Positions 32,425 through 41,079 of a DNA stretch of 64,000 nucleotides are shown one piece after another. The number at the start of each line of letters is the position of its first letter. Positions within the stretch are counted from its first letter, which is position 1. Source of the stretch: JAOACQ01 sp049968515 (GTDB taxonomy: Bacteria > Spirochaetota > Brevinematia > Brevinematales > JAOACQ01); the NCBI GenBank assembly GCA_049968515.1, contig JBMFQR010000005.1, positions 1-64,000 on the forward strand, read 5' to 3'. The position numbers and the translations under genes are program-made. The notes under the pieces were generated by a model. It had not been told where the DNA came from. It ran no database searches and saw nothing but the letters and a program-made list of their open reading frames with translations.

Positions 32425-32729
32425 GCTGCTGCTGGGCATCTTCCACCCTTAGATTTCTGGTTTTGTATGCCTGTAGCAAAATTCGGACAAAACTTCACCT
32501 CCTGTGTTCGGAAGCTGAGATCAAACGATGTCTATTTTTTCGGCCATTGCCCTCGTCAACGGTAACCAAACCGAAAAATATCCATCGTTCTCAATAGCAA
32601 AAACAATAGGTTATCCTCAACGGACACGTCCCTTCAGCAAGCTCAGGGCATAGTCTGTGTCCTTAACAAGGCAATAGCATATAAAAGCAGAAATCTATGG
32701 GCTTGTCAAAGTAGCACACCAGCAGCGGC
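32425..32729. ncRNA. Candidate large structured RNA or palindromic element
   Basis: Nested arms fit one secondary structure. The outer stem is GCTGCTGCTGG (32425-32435) with CCAGCAGCGGC (32719-32729). A 21-base arm TAGATTTCTGGTTTTGTATGC (32450-32470) pairs with 32677-32697 with two mismatches. Inside are a hairpin of 19-20 bases (32524-32543 with 32571-32589) and GGACAC/GTGTCC (32622-32627/32657-32662) enclosing CCCT/AGGG. Neither strand shows tmRNA, RNase P, SRP or 6S signatures. It may be a new RNA, or a mobile-element remnant. Confidence 0.4.
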
Positions 32730-32763
32730 AGAATAAAACAACAAAAAAAAAAAAAACAGAGGG

Positions 32764-33792
32764 TCAAACTTTTACTCCTGTAATTATACTTCTGTTTAAA
32801 ATTGTAGGCATATATCTTATCTTTTTAAAACCGGTATCGGCAAGTATCTGTTCAATTTCTTTGACTGAATAGCACTTACCCTCCGACAGCACCATTAAAA
32901 GCACAGAATATTCTGCTACAGAGAGTGGCCCGTCTTTTTTTCTGTTTATGTGAGCATCATGAATAACAATCATGCCACCATGGCTTAAGTTTCTGTAAGA
33001 ATTTTCAATTACCACCTTTACATCATTTATATCCCAATCATGCAGTACATGGGAAATTAAATGAACATCATAACCGGTCGGCAGTTCATCCTTAAACATA
33101 TCTCCAGCTATTACATCCATTCTCCCAGTAAGCCCGAGTTTTTTAATAGAGTAAGTTGCAACCTTATCCACCGGAGGCTTTTCAAAAACAGTTGCTTTAA
33201 GTCCAGGATACTTTGATAATAATAATGCAGAGTAAATTCCAGATGCCCCGCCTATATCCAGAAGACTTTTGCGGCTTTTTAAGTTCAAAGCCTTTAATAA
33301 TCCATTTGCGAGATATGCTCCACGGCTGTTCATTGCAGCAGTAAAACTCTCTGCAAATTTTTCCTCCTCCATGGCAGTTGACCATTCTTTTCCATCTTTT
33401 TTAACAGCCCAGCTCGCAGGCTTACCGGTTATCAGGACATTCTTAATAGCCTCACATATAGGCCTGTCTTTAAGAGAGATTACATATGAAGAGAGATCAA
33501 AGGAAGACTTTTTAGTTAAAAATTGTCTTGAAGTTTCGGAGAGATAAAAGACTCCATCCATCTCATTAATGAACCCATAGGCTTTAAACAATGTAAGCAT
33601 AACATCTGCCGGTCTTTTTTTGATATTAAGAGAATTACAAATCCCTTCAATATCTGACGGATTTCTATCGAGAAAGTTAAAAAAGTCAAAATGACTTACA
33701 GCAGAGATAAAAAGATCGTTCGCAAAGGAACTCTCCCTTAGCCCAAATATCCTTTTCGGTGAAACTGGCGGGATTTTAAAAAAATCCTTCAT
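32764..33792 (-). CDS. O-methyltransferase, family 2 (HIOMT/COMT-like)
   Basis: A 342-residue SAM-dependent O-methyltransferase of the acetylserotonin/caffeate type. Residues 1-110 are the dimerisation and winged-helix domain. The Rossmann domain follows with motif I LLDIGGASGIYSALLL and LISHVLHDWDIND, where HDW carries the catalytic His of the family. Its substrate is unknown; bacterial members act on hydroxylated aromatics, quinones or polyketides. AGGAG precedes the ATG, whose A is shared with the original stop (TAATG) of the upstream methyltransferase. The two methyltransferases were thus once translationally coupled. Confidence 0.85.
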   Translation of the reverse strand: MKDFFKIPPVSPKRIFGLRESSFANDLFISAVSHFDFFNFLDRNPSDIEGICNSLNIKKRPADVMLTLFKAYGFINEMDGVFYLSETSRQFLTKKSSFDLSSYVISLKDRPICEAIKNVLITGKPASWAVKKDGKEWSTAMEEEKFAESFTAAMNSRGAYLANGLLKALNLKSRKSLLDIGGASGIYSALLLSKYPGLKATVFEKPPVDKVATYSIKKLGLTGRMDVIAGDMFKDELPTGYDVHLISHVLHDWDINDVKVVIENSYRNLSHGGMIVIHDAHINRKKDGPLSVAEYSVLLMVLSEGKCYSVKEIEQILADTGFKKIRYMPTILNRSIITGVKV

Positions 33793-33922
33793 TACTTAAC
33801 TCCTACAAGAAATATTCTTTTGAACACAAGCTCTAAATATCCATCTTTATCAGCCTGATTATAAAACTCCTCTTTTATAATGATCTTAAAACATTCAATA
33901 TATTCTTTTGAGATTCTTCTAT
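33792..33922 (-). pseudogene. Out-of-frame 3' end of the upstream methyltransferase gene
   Basis: After the 11-bp duplication, the old reading frame continues out of phase. It reads NRRISKEYIECFKIIIK and then EEFYNQADKDGYLELVF and KRIFLVGVK, ending at a TAA whose last base is shared with the next ATG. This is the usual C-terminal ending of this methyltransferase family (Phe-Lys-Arg-x-Phe-Leu-Val-x-x-Lys). Removing one 11-bp copy restores a single frame. Confidence 0.75.
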
Positions 33923-34609
33923 TATAATACTCCTATAATACTCCTGATTTAAATATCCAGCTATTGCTCCAGATGAAAAAATATCAAATGCCTCTTCAGG
34001 AGTATATCTTGTTTTCATTGTTTTTATTTCAGAAGAAATAACCTTAAAACCAACATTCTCAAAAACAGCATTATAATCTCTGGTATTTTCAGGCATAAAA
34101 AATGGGTTTTCCCAGTTTGAAAAAACTTCACAAGTTCTTTCATCTTTTCTTACTCTCTCAACTCCCTTAAGAAAATTTTCACAGTACCTTCCCCCGCCAG
34201 GAGCCTGAATTCCCACCCTTCCACCTTTTTTGAGGGTAGAATGAAATGCTTTCACTGCCCGGCTGGGCTCTGTAAACCATTGAAAAGTGGAATTGCAAAA
34301 GATTACATCGAATTCATCATGAAAATTCATTTCTTCAGCCTTCATTTTACAAAATGCAATATTGTATTTGCTATAATTCTTTTTTGCAGATTTAATCATT
34401 TCTGCAGAGTCGTCTATACCCACAATTCTTCCATTTGTTTTTTTTCTTATTTGTTTTGTAAGATTTCCTGGGCCACAACCGACATCCAGAACAGATTCAT
34501 TCTCTCCAATGTTCAGTAATGAGAATAATGTTTCAGCTGCCCCTTGTTGAACAAGGGAATTTTTCTCGTAATGTCCTGACACCAAATTAAAATCAACACC
34601 CTTTGTCAT
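33875..34609 (-). CDS. SAM-dependent methyltransferase, C-terminally frameshifted
   Basis: A class I methyltransferase with motif I VLDVGCGPGNLTKQI near residue 40, GIDDSAEMIKSAKKN and FNCNSTFQWF-type motif IV (DVIFCNSTFQWF). It resembles the trans-aconitate or BioC-like group; the substrate is unknown. I start at ATG 34609 (MTKGVDF) after GGAAGG, four bases behind the repressor stop. The present frame ends after 244 residues with a short foreign tail (IIIEESQKNILNVLRSL). A perfect 11-bp tandem duplication at 33923-33944 has shifted the last 40-45 residues out of frame. The catalytic core is intact, so residual function is possible. Confidence 0.8.
   Translation of the reverse strand: MTKGVDFNLVSGHYEKNSLVQQGAAETLFSLLNIGENESVLDVGCGPGNLTKQIRKKTNGRIVGIDDSAEMIKSAKKNYSKYNIAFCKMKAEEMNFHDEFDVIFCNSTFQWFTEPSRAVKAFHSTLKKGGRVGIQAPGGGRYCENFLKGVERVRKDERTCEVFSNWENPFFMPENTRDYNAVFENVGFKVISSEIKTMKTRYTPEEAFDIFSSGAIAGYLNQEYYRSIIIEESQKNILNVLRSL
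33923..33944. repeat. 11-bp perfect tandem duplication inside a methyltransferase gene
   Basis: TATAATACTCC occurs twice in direct succession (33923-33933 and 33934-33944). Eleven is not a multiple of three, so the second copy shifts the reading frame of the methyltransferase. Loss of one copy would restore the full protein. Confidence 0.9.
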
Positions 34610-34613
34610 AAAA

Positions 34614-35180
34614 CTACCTTCCAAATATCATTTTTGGCGGTGTGACCACCCAGAATGCTCTAAGCACTTTATCACTTGTATTTCTGAGTATATGAGGTAC
34701 ACTTGCAGAAAAAGAAATGCTATCCCCCTCATTTAAGATATAACTTTTTTTGCCTATTGTAAATTCCCCACTGCCTTCTATAATGTAGCCGAGTTCCTTG
34801 CCCGGATGACCATATTCAGAGCTTCCCTTCTGTGCATCTGGCTGTATCTCAAGAATGTATGCCTCAATCTCATGCTTCTCATTATCAGATATTCTTGAAA
34901 GCTGATAATACGTAACACCATTCTGAATTGTCTTACGGATGTCATCTTTTCTCACAAGGATTACATTTCCTTCCTTTTTAAAGTCAGAGAAAATGTAATC
35001 AAGATCAATTTCAAGAACATCAATAATCTTTAAAAGAGTGTCAATGGCGGGTGAAATTTTATCCCTCTCAATTTGAGATAGAAGACTTTCACTCACCTCA
35101 AGTTTATCAGCCACATTTTTTAGGGTAAGCCCTTTCTTTTCCCTTACCCTTCTTATTTTTGAACCAAATCTATACTTCAT
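34614..35180 (-). CDS. XRE-family repressor with C-terminal cupin domain
   Basis: A 188-residue regulator. The N-terminal helix-turn-helix spans about residues 5-60 (IRRVREKKGLTLKNVADKLE, SESLLSQIERDKISPAIDTL). A cupin sensor domain fills about 105-180 (GHPGKELGYIIEGSGEFTIG, GDSISFSASVPHILRNTS). Such proteins often control small-molecule or amino acid genes. It heads the two methyltransferase genes, so these are its likely targets, along with itself. No ribosome site precedes the ATG. ATACTT half-sites in its promoter suggest autoregulation. Confidence 0.88.
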   Translation of the reverse strand: MKYRFGSKIRRVREKKGLTLKNVADKLEVSESLLSQIERDKISPAIDTLLKIIDVLEIDLDYIFSDFKKEGNVILVRKDDIRKTIQNGVTYYQLSRISDNEKHEIEAYILEIQPDAQKGSSEYGHPGKELGYIIEGSGEFTIGKKSYILNEGDSISFSASVPHILRNTSDKVLRAFWVVTPPKMIFGR

Positions 35181-35212
35181 ATACTTAAAAAATACTTATT
35201 TTTATTAAGTAT
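35172..35212. promoter_or_regulatory. Probable operator cluster of the XRE-cupin repressor
   Basis: ATACTT half-sites start at 35172, 35181 and 35192, about one helical turn apart. An inverted partner, TAAGTAT, lies at 35206-35212, making ATACTTA N7 TAAGTAT with 35192-35198. The last arm overlaps the -10 box (35208-35213), a natural site for repression. Confidence 0.5.
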
Positions 35213-35236
35213 AACTTAAATATAATATTTTGTCAA
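35208..35236 (-). promoter_or_regulatory. Promoter of the repressor-methyltransferase operon
   Basis: On the minus strand TTGACA (35231-35236) and TATACT (35208-35213) are 17 bases apart. Transcription would start about 20 bases before the ATG, with no Shine-Dalgarno sequence in between. Confidence 0.65.
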
Positions 35237-35387
35237 GATATGAAATGAATTTTTTTACACACAAAGCATAGGCAAAGATACGCTATGGTTTAGATGTATG
35301 TAAGACCACTGTCTGTTTATCTTATAAACTTTTATAAAAAATGCATGAGGCAGGCAAGAGAGAAGTAATATTTTTTCTTTATTTTTA

Positions 35388-35415
35388 TTGAAATTTTTAC
35401 CTTTTGTGTTAATAT
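35388..35415 (+). promoter_or_regulatory. Possible promoter of the envelope gene block
   Basis: TTGAAA (35388-35393) and TAATAT (35410-35415) are 16 bases apart, about 70 bases before the lipoprotein start. The match is moderate, but no other promoter is obvious ahead of the block. Confidence 0.4.
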
Positions 35416-35483
35416 ATTAGTGGGTGGTTTTCTGTAAAGGCAGATTTTATAGTTTTTTCATTATCGTACCAATAGGAGTCTGT

Positions 35484-36974
35484 ATGAAGTTAATGAGGTT
35501 GTTTTTTTGCTTTTTTATCCTTGCCTGTTCCTCACAGAGGCCAGAAAAAATTAGACTTATTGAAACATCAAGTCAAAAGCAACCAGAATGGATACTTAAA
35601 AAGAAGCCCACGGATAATAATTACTATTTTGTCGGGATTGGAAAGAAAAATGAAGACATACAACTTGCCAGAAAATCAGCAATTGATGATGCCATATCAA
35701 GGCTTGCAGAATTTATCGGTTTTAGAGTCACAACAAAGTTTAAATCTGTAAAGGAAACCACTGATACAGGTGATTCCTCCACTTTCAAAGAGGAAATAAT
35801 GCGTTCGATTGAAGGGAAGTCAAGTGCCAGTGTCGCCACAGAAGTAGAAGATGTTTACTATGAAAGATACACTGATGGCTATCAGTTTTATATTCTTCTA
35901 AAATCACCTGTAAAATGGGTAGAAAATGAGAGAAAGAGACTAAAAAAGCTTATTGAGGATCAGAGAGAACTTGCTTTTTCTTATCTCAAGCAGGCCAGAA
36001 ATCAGTTTGAAGCTGGCGAAGTTGCAAAGGCAATTGATAATACAATCGCAGCACTCTTAATATCTGAAAGAGCAGAAGAAAACTCGGATATTTATCTTGA
36101 AGCAAAGGATTTCTTGCTAATCGTTATATCCTCTATCAGATTTTCCCTTCTGAATTCTCCAATGGCTATCTACCGGGAGGGTGGAAGTGATGAGATTCAG
36201 GTCATTGCAAAAACCACAAAAAACTATAAGCCAGTTGCAGGTCTTCTTGTTGAAGTTTCGTGTGATGATGAACATCTGACATTTCTTGCAAAAAAGGGTT
36301 TGCAAACAGACGAAAAGGGAATTGTTGCTGGAGAAGTAAACAATGAAGGTTCAACCAGAAAGGAAGCAGTTCTTTCTTTTTCTTTCTCAATGAAAAGGTT
36401 TGAAGAGATAAAAGAAATAGATGAAGAACTTTATAAAAGCATAAAAAAGTATCAGGAAATGCTTAAGCTTTCATTAAAACTGGATATAAAAGATAGATAT
36501 AAGGCTATTCCTTCAGCTATTGTGATAATAGATTTTATAGAGGGAAGGAATAACTTTTTGGTTAAGTTTCAGGAGGAGGTGGCTGGTTCTCTTGCGAATA
36601 TGGGATTTAATGTGTCAACAGTAGATCTTTCTGGGGTTTTAAAACGTGATGAATCCCCCGAAAAACTGAAAAACTCCATAATAAGTTTTATTAACAAAGA
36701 AAAACCAGAAATAAAAAATCTTATACTTATTTATAGAAACTTAAATTACCTTGGAGAACTCGGCAAGGACATAAAGTTCAGTGATTACGACCTGAACGAT
36801 TCAGAAATCAAGGTATATGAGCTCCAGACCTCCATCAATATAATTAACCTTGAAACGAAGGAAAGTGAAAAAGGGTGGAAGTTTTCAGTAAGAGGAAATG
36901 GTCTGAATAAAACTCAGGCCATCGAGGTTTCAGAAAAAAAATTTATTGAGAAACTCAAAGAGATTTTTGATTAA
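35484..36974 (+). CDS. LPP20-like lipoprotein
   Basis: A 496-residue lipoprotein with lipobox ILAC, lipidated Cys15. The start is ATG 35484 after AGGAG; the frame is open further upstream but has no ribosome site. Residues about 30-160 match the LPP20 fold (PEWILKKKPTDNNYYFVGIG, ARKSAIDDAISRLAEFIGF). A helical stretch and a possible surface-antigen-like region follow, then a C-terminal part (IVIIDFIEGRNNFLVKFQEE) reminiscent of a FlgO/CsgG-like domain. It lies 40 bases before tamB and probably belongs to the outer-membrane block. Its exact task is unknown. Confidence 0.8.
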   Translation: MKLMRLFFCFFILACSSQRPEKIRLIETSSQKQPEWILKKKPTDNNYYFVGIGKKNEDIQLARKSAIDDAISRLAEFIGFRVTTKFKSVKETTDTGDSSTFKEEIMRSIEGKSSASVATEVEDVYYERYTDGYQFYILLKSPVKWVENERKRLKKLIEDQRELAFSYLKQARNQFEAGEVAKAIDNTIAALLISERAEENSDIYLEAKDFLLIVISSIRFSLLNSPMAIYREGGSDEIQVIAKTTKNYKPVAGLLVEVSCDDEHLTFLAKKGLQTDEKGIVAGEVNNEGSTRKEAVLSFSFSMKRFEEIKEIDEELYKSIKKYQEMLKLSLKLDIKDRYKAIPSAIVIIDFIEGRNNFLVKFQEEVAGSLANMGFNVSTVDLSGVLKRDESPEKLKNSIISFINKEKPEIKNLILIYRNLNYLGELGKDIKFSDYDLNDSEIKVYELQTSINIINLETKESEKGWKFSVRGNGLNKTQAIEVSEKKFIEKLKEIFD

Positions 36975-37014
36975 TCCTTCTGTTTTCTTTCAATCTTAAA
37001 CAAAGTAATAAGTT

Positions 37015-40000
37015 ATGAAGTGGTTAAGAAATATTTTATTTATTTTTTTCACCTTTGTTGTATTTTTGTATTTTCTTATTTTTATTGGTTCTATAATCTT
37101 TGTATCCAATTATAAAAAAGAAATAGAAAATCAGATCGCGAAAGCCCTTCTCTTTGAAGATGCAGAAATCAAAGGATTTATACATATCCCATTTGTGCTT
37201 ATAAGATTTAAAGAGATAAACCTATTCAATGTTGATGGAACGTATATAAAATTTAAAAATATGGATCTCTACTACGATATATTTAAGTTTTCTAAAGAAA
37301 ACCCAGTTGAAATCTGCAACAAGATAAATATTGAAAATGCATCCCTTTATTTTCCCTACAATATTGCAAAGGATTACATTTTTGAATTATTAAAAAAATA
37401 TTCCAATGTTTATCTCACACCCCGACAAAAGCATAAGGTTAATATTAAGGAGGCTTTTTTAAATCTTGATTTTTTCTCCGGGATTAATACGGCGACCAGC
37501 TTGAAAAATGCAGAAATTTTCATTTCTTACAATTTATTGCAGCTTAATGGGTTATTTAATATGAAAATAGACCAGTTAAACAAGATCAATCTTTTAGATA
37601 CAGAGCTGAATTACGAATTAAATTTTGGAATCAAAGATGGAAAAAACTTCATAAGTTTTTCCTCAAAATTTGATGTATCAAACTTCATTATCGGGGGATT
37701 GCCATTATTAGAAAATGAAAATTTCGGCTTTTCAACTACAAACTTTATGAACATTAAAGAAAATATAGCCAAAAATCTCTTCGAGCTTAAATTTACAAAT
37801 GACAATGTAACAATCTTTAATCTGAAAAAAGACTTTTTAATTTCTTATTCAAAAAAGCCCCGCACTTACCTTCTTGAATATCTTATGCCGGAAGGGAAAT
37901 ATTTCACAGAACTAAACGGAAATTTTAATGACAGAGATTTTCTTTTAGACTTAAGTATTTCAAATTACAATACTCTCGATAAACTAAATCTATCTTTTTT
38001 CAGCAAAAATAATAAGAAAGCTGGCAAAATTAAACTTTCAAGTAGAATATTTAAAAATCTGAATGCAGATATAAACCTCAATAAAACAATAAACGGCGAG
38101 CTTTATTTTAATTTTGATTTATACAATCAACCACTAATCGGAATCTTAAAATTTGAGTATAAAGATAAACTTTTGAGGCTAAAATCAAACAAGCTTTTAC
38201 TTGGTGATATAAATTTCGGCGGTTTTGATACATATATTACATTCTCATCAAACATATTATCAATGGAAAGCACCGAAACGTTATGGGGGATTGCCGCAAA
38301 AGGTAAGATAGATGGGAATAAAGCAAAATTAACCCTTAAGTTCAACAACTCTTTAATAAGTTCAATTAATAGCTTTATGAATGCAAGTTTTAACATTATG
38401 GCAAAAACAAAACCACTTACAATCGATGAACTTAAAGGGGACATCAACATAAGAAATTTCAAAACATCAGCCAGAATACTTTCGGGTGACTTTCAATACA
38501 GTAATAAAATTCTTAATTTAAAACAATTATCCCTGTTCAATCTAATTAATCTAAGTCTTACAGATCGAATAGAAAGAGTGTTTAGAGGTTACCTTAACAA
38601 TATTAATGGGGAAATAGTCATCAAAAAATCGACAAGGCTTCCACTAACAGGCAATATGCTCTTAAATCAAGACCTCTCCGTTAATAACTTCTTTTTCACA
38701 ATTGATAAAGAAATTTTTGCTACCCTCACGAATATTACAAACTCTAATTACTTCTTTAAAATTACAGCTAAAAATTATGACACAGAAAGGTTTGGTCTTG
38801 ATGGAAAATTTAATCTTGACTTTACCTCTACCATTAAGGCAGGAAAACTGAATCAGCTAACAATCAACTCTGGTTACCTGTACAACAACCATCCCCTGAA
38901 ATTTTATCTTAAGTCAATCAAGAACGAACTGGATAACAATATCTATGATATCCCTCTTTTTTCCCTTGAGACTGAAGACGACAAACTATTTGGCAAGGGA
39001 TATGCAACTACTGGTAAAAACAAAAGGCTATTTGTTTATTTTATAAGAGGCGGAAAGATAGATATTAACTTAAAAGATGATCTCCTTTCAGGTGAAATAA
39101 ACATCAATAAATTCATTCTCAGAAATCCTTTTGATAAAAAAGAGGAAAGCACACCTCTTTTTTTCAATCTTAATGCCACTTTTAAACAAAAAAATGACTT
39201 CGATATTTTAAACAATCTTGATGCATATGGAAACCTCTCAATATACGACATAAAAAACCAGGATTCGTTTTCGTTACAAATCCCCGCTTTTTCCTTCCAG
39301 AAAGGAGAATTAAGACTTTCTTACTCGAAATTCAAATACTCAGGTGCAGACACTTCATTTTCAATCTACGGAAAAAATAATATATACAACCTCAACGGAA
39401 ACTTCATTTTCGACAAATTGAGCTTCAATTATTATGCAAAAATCTTTAAAAATGGAGAAAACTGGACTGCCAATTACAAAATAGTAAATTTCAACATAGC
39501 AAACATTTCACAGAATTTTTATGGAAAAGTAGTAAAGGATAAACAATACCTTATCCTTTATTCAGAAGGTTCTTCTGGAATCACGGGATATGTGGGGCTT
39601 AAAAAGAACATCGACTGGAAAATTGACTTCATAGGTAACAATATGGAAATTTACAGTGCCGGAAGCTTTATCAGTAATGAAATCTCAATGGATTTAGATT
39701 ATAATATTCCTCTTTCTCTCCTTGAAGGAAAATTTTATATTAAAAAGGCAAAAGGAAACTTTAAAGGAAAGCTAAAGCTGGAAAACTCTGAAATAAATGG
39801 TTATATAAGCTTTGTAGATTGCAATGCAGGAGTGGATTATTCGAAAACATACTTATCCAATTTCAACGCCATAATGCCAGTGTCGAATAGCTCGGTACTT
39901 TTAGAAAATCTAATAATCCCTACAACAACAGGAAACTTTTCAGTGAGTGGGTTTATTAATATAAAGGAAATTTCTACTCCTTACATTACAATAAAACTTC

Positions 40001-41064
40001 TACCTGTTTCTAAAAACAGTCATTTAAGCCTTAATTACAACAAAAGCGGAACATCCCTTCAGGGAAAGATTTTACCTACAGAAATTGAATTAACCGGTTC
40101 AAAAGATTCTCTGGGTTTAAGGGGAGATATTACAATTGAAAATTTCTCCGCTAACTTACCGCTCAATTCATTCAGCCTTAGTGAAATAAAATGGAATGAA
40201 CTCAACTTATTTGAAAGCTTAAAACTTGATGTGAATATAAATATTGGCAACAATAATAAACTCTCTACCCCACTAAACCAATTTATTTTTAGAAAAAATT
40301 CGAGAGTAAAAATATATGGCAGACCTTCTCTTGAAGAAATGAAGATCAGAGGAGATATTATTATAGATAGAGGAGATTTTACCTATTTTTCAAAGACTTT
40401 CTCAATTAAAGAAGGAAATATTAGCTTTCAGGGAGATGACATTATTCCATATGTAAAGATGTTATTATGGTATAGATACAAAGACGTCAATAAAGAAAAT
40501 GTTGATATTTACTTGACCTTTGAGGGAAAAGCTTCTAAAATTATACTGAAGGAATTTTACTCAATTCCGGAAAAGCCAAAAGATGAGCTTTCAATGATTC
40601 TGGGTATAAGCAAAGGCGATGAGGAAAGTTTGTCGAGCAGAACTCCATCAGTAGAATATATAAAAAGTGGTGTGGGTTTTGCCGAGAATGTTTTTTTCTT
40701 TACTCCTTTGTCTTTAGAGGTAAAACGAAGACTTGGACTTGACCTTTTTAGCTTCAGGTCAACAATTCTCCAGAATTATGTGGAAGCAGGACTTGAAAGG
40801 CAAACAAATGTTGATTTCAGAAATTATCTTTCCGGAAGTGGAATAGTAATGGGCAAGTATATACTGCCAAATTTATTTTTTGAATATGAGCTATTTCTGG
40901 AAAAGGATTCTGTTACAAGTTATGGACTTATACCTGTACATACGGTAGGACTTGAGCTTGATTTATCTTATTTTAATCTGGGCTGGAAGTATCAACCATA
41001 CAATGTGGGAAAAGAAACCACATATGAACAGATGTTTGAGTTTAAATTCATTAGAAAATTTTAG
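37015..41064 (+). CDS. tamB: Translocation and assembly module subunit TamB
   Basis: TamB is an inner-membrane-anchored, periplasm-spanning beta-groove protein that helps outer-membrane protein insertion and lipid traffic. The 1349 residues begin with one membrane helix at about 5-30. A long repetitive beta-rich body follows. The C-terminal TamB (DUF490) domain covers about the last 300 residues, with IRGDIIIDRGDFTYFSKTFS, KEGNISFQGDD, YLTFEGKASKIILKEFYS and ELSMILG. The ATG has a weak ribosome site. It is 15 bases ahead of bamA; tamB-bamA pairs are known where tamA is absent. Confidence 0.9.
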   Translation: MKWLRNILFIFFTFVVFLYFLIFIGSIIFVSNYKKEIENQIAKALLFEDAEIKGFIHIPFVLIRFKEINLFNVDGTYIKFKNMDLYYDIFKFSKENPVEICNKINIENASLYFPYNIAKDYIFELLKKYSNVYLTPRQKHKVNIKEAFLNLDFFSGINTATSLKNAEIFISYNLLQLNGLFNMKIDQLNKINLLDTELNYELNFGIKDGKNFISFSSKFDVSNFIIGGLPLLENENFGFSTTNFMNIKENIAKNLFELKFTNDNVTIFNLKKDFLISYSKKPRTYLLEYLMPEGKYFTELNGNFNDRDFLLDLSISNYNTLDKLNLSFFSKNNKKAGKIKLSSRIFKNLNADINLNKTINGELYFNFDLYNQPLIGILKFEYKDKLLRLKSNKLLLGDINFGGFDTYITFSSNILSMESTETLWGIAAKGKIDGNKAKLTLKFNNSLISSINSFMNASFNIMAKTKPLTIDELKGDINIRNFKTSARILSGDFQYSNKILNLKQLSLFNLINLSLTDRIERVFRGYLNNINGEIVIKKSTRLPLTGNMLLNQDLSVNNFFFTIDKEIFATLTNITNSNYFFKITAKNYDTERFGLDGKFNLDFTSTIKAGKLNQLTINSGYLYNNHPLKFYLKSIKNELDNNIYDIPLFSLETEDDKLFGKGYATTGKNKRLFVYFIRGGKIDINLKDDLLSGEININKFILRNPFDKKEESTPLFFNLNATFKQKNDFDILNNLDAYGNLSIYDIKNQDSFSLQIPAFSFQKGELRLSYSKFKYSGADTSFSIYGKNNIYNLNGNFIFDKLSFNYYAKIFKNGENWTANYKIVNFNIANISQNFYGKVVKDKQYLILYSEGSSGITGYVGLKKNIDWKIDFIGNNMEIYSAGSFISNEISMDLDYNIPLSLLEGKFYIKKAKGNFKGKLKLENSEINGYISFVDCNAGVDYSKTYLSNFNAIMPVSNSSVLLENLIIPTTTGNFSVSGFINIKEISTPYITIKLLPVSKNSHLSLNYNKSGTSLQGKILPTEIELTGSKDSLGLRGDITIENFSANLPLNSFSLSEIKWNELNLFESLKLDVNINIGNNNKLSTPLNQFIFRKNSRVKIYGRPSLEEMKIRGDIIIDRGDFTYFSKTFSIKEGNISFQGDDIIPYVKMLLWYRYKDVNKENVDIYLTFEGKASKIILKEFYSIPEKPKDELSMILGISKGDEESLSSRTPSVEYIKSGVGFAENVFFFTPLSLEVKRRLGLDLFSFRSTILQNYVEAGLERQTNVDFRNYLSGSGIVMGKYILPNLFFEYELFLEKDSVTSYGLIPVHTVGLELDLSYFNLGWKYQPYNVGKETTYEQMFEFKFIRKF

Positions 41065-41079
41065 TATACAGGAGTTGCT

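Larger units (their letters stand above)
32273..32763. other. Intergenic region with dispersed repeat and large nested inverted repeats
   Basis: This 491-base gap holds, from left to right, the leuC leader, copy B of a dispersed repeat (32335-32412), a 305-base nest of inverted repeats (32425-32729) and a run of 14 A within 32742-32757. No protein gene is supported. Confidence 0.6.

Noticed and set aside
32425..32729. tmRNA, RNase P RNA, SRP RNA or 6S RNA
   Set aside because: None of the conserved strings of these RNAs (tag frame and tRNA-like end, P4 sequences, GGAAG tetraloop region, open central bubble) could be found on either strand.
33875..34609. Programmed frameshifting in the methyltransferase gene
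   Set aside because: No slippery heptamer is needed to explain the break; a perfect 11-bp tandem duplication accounts for it fully.
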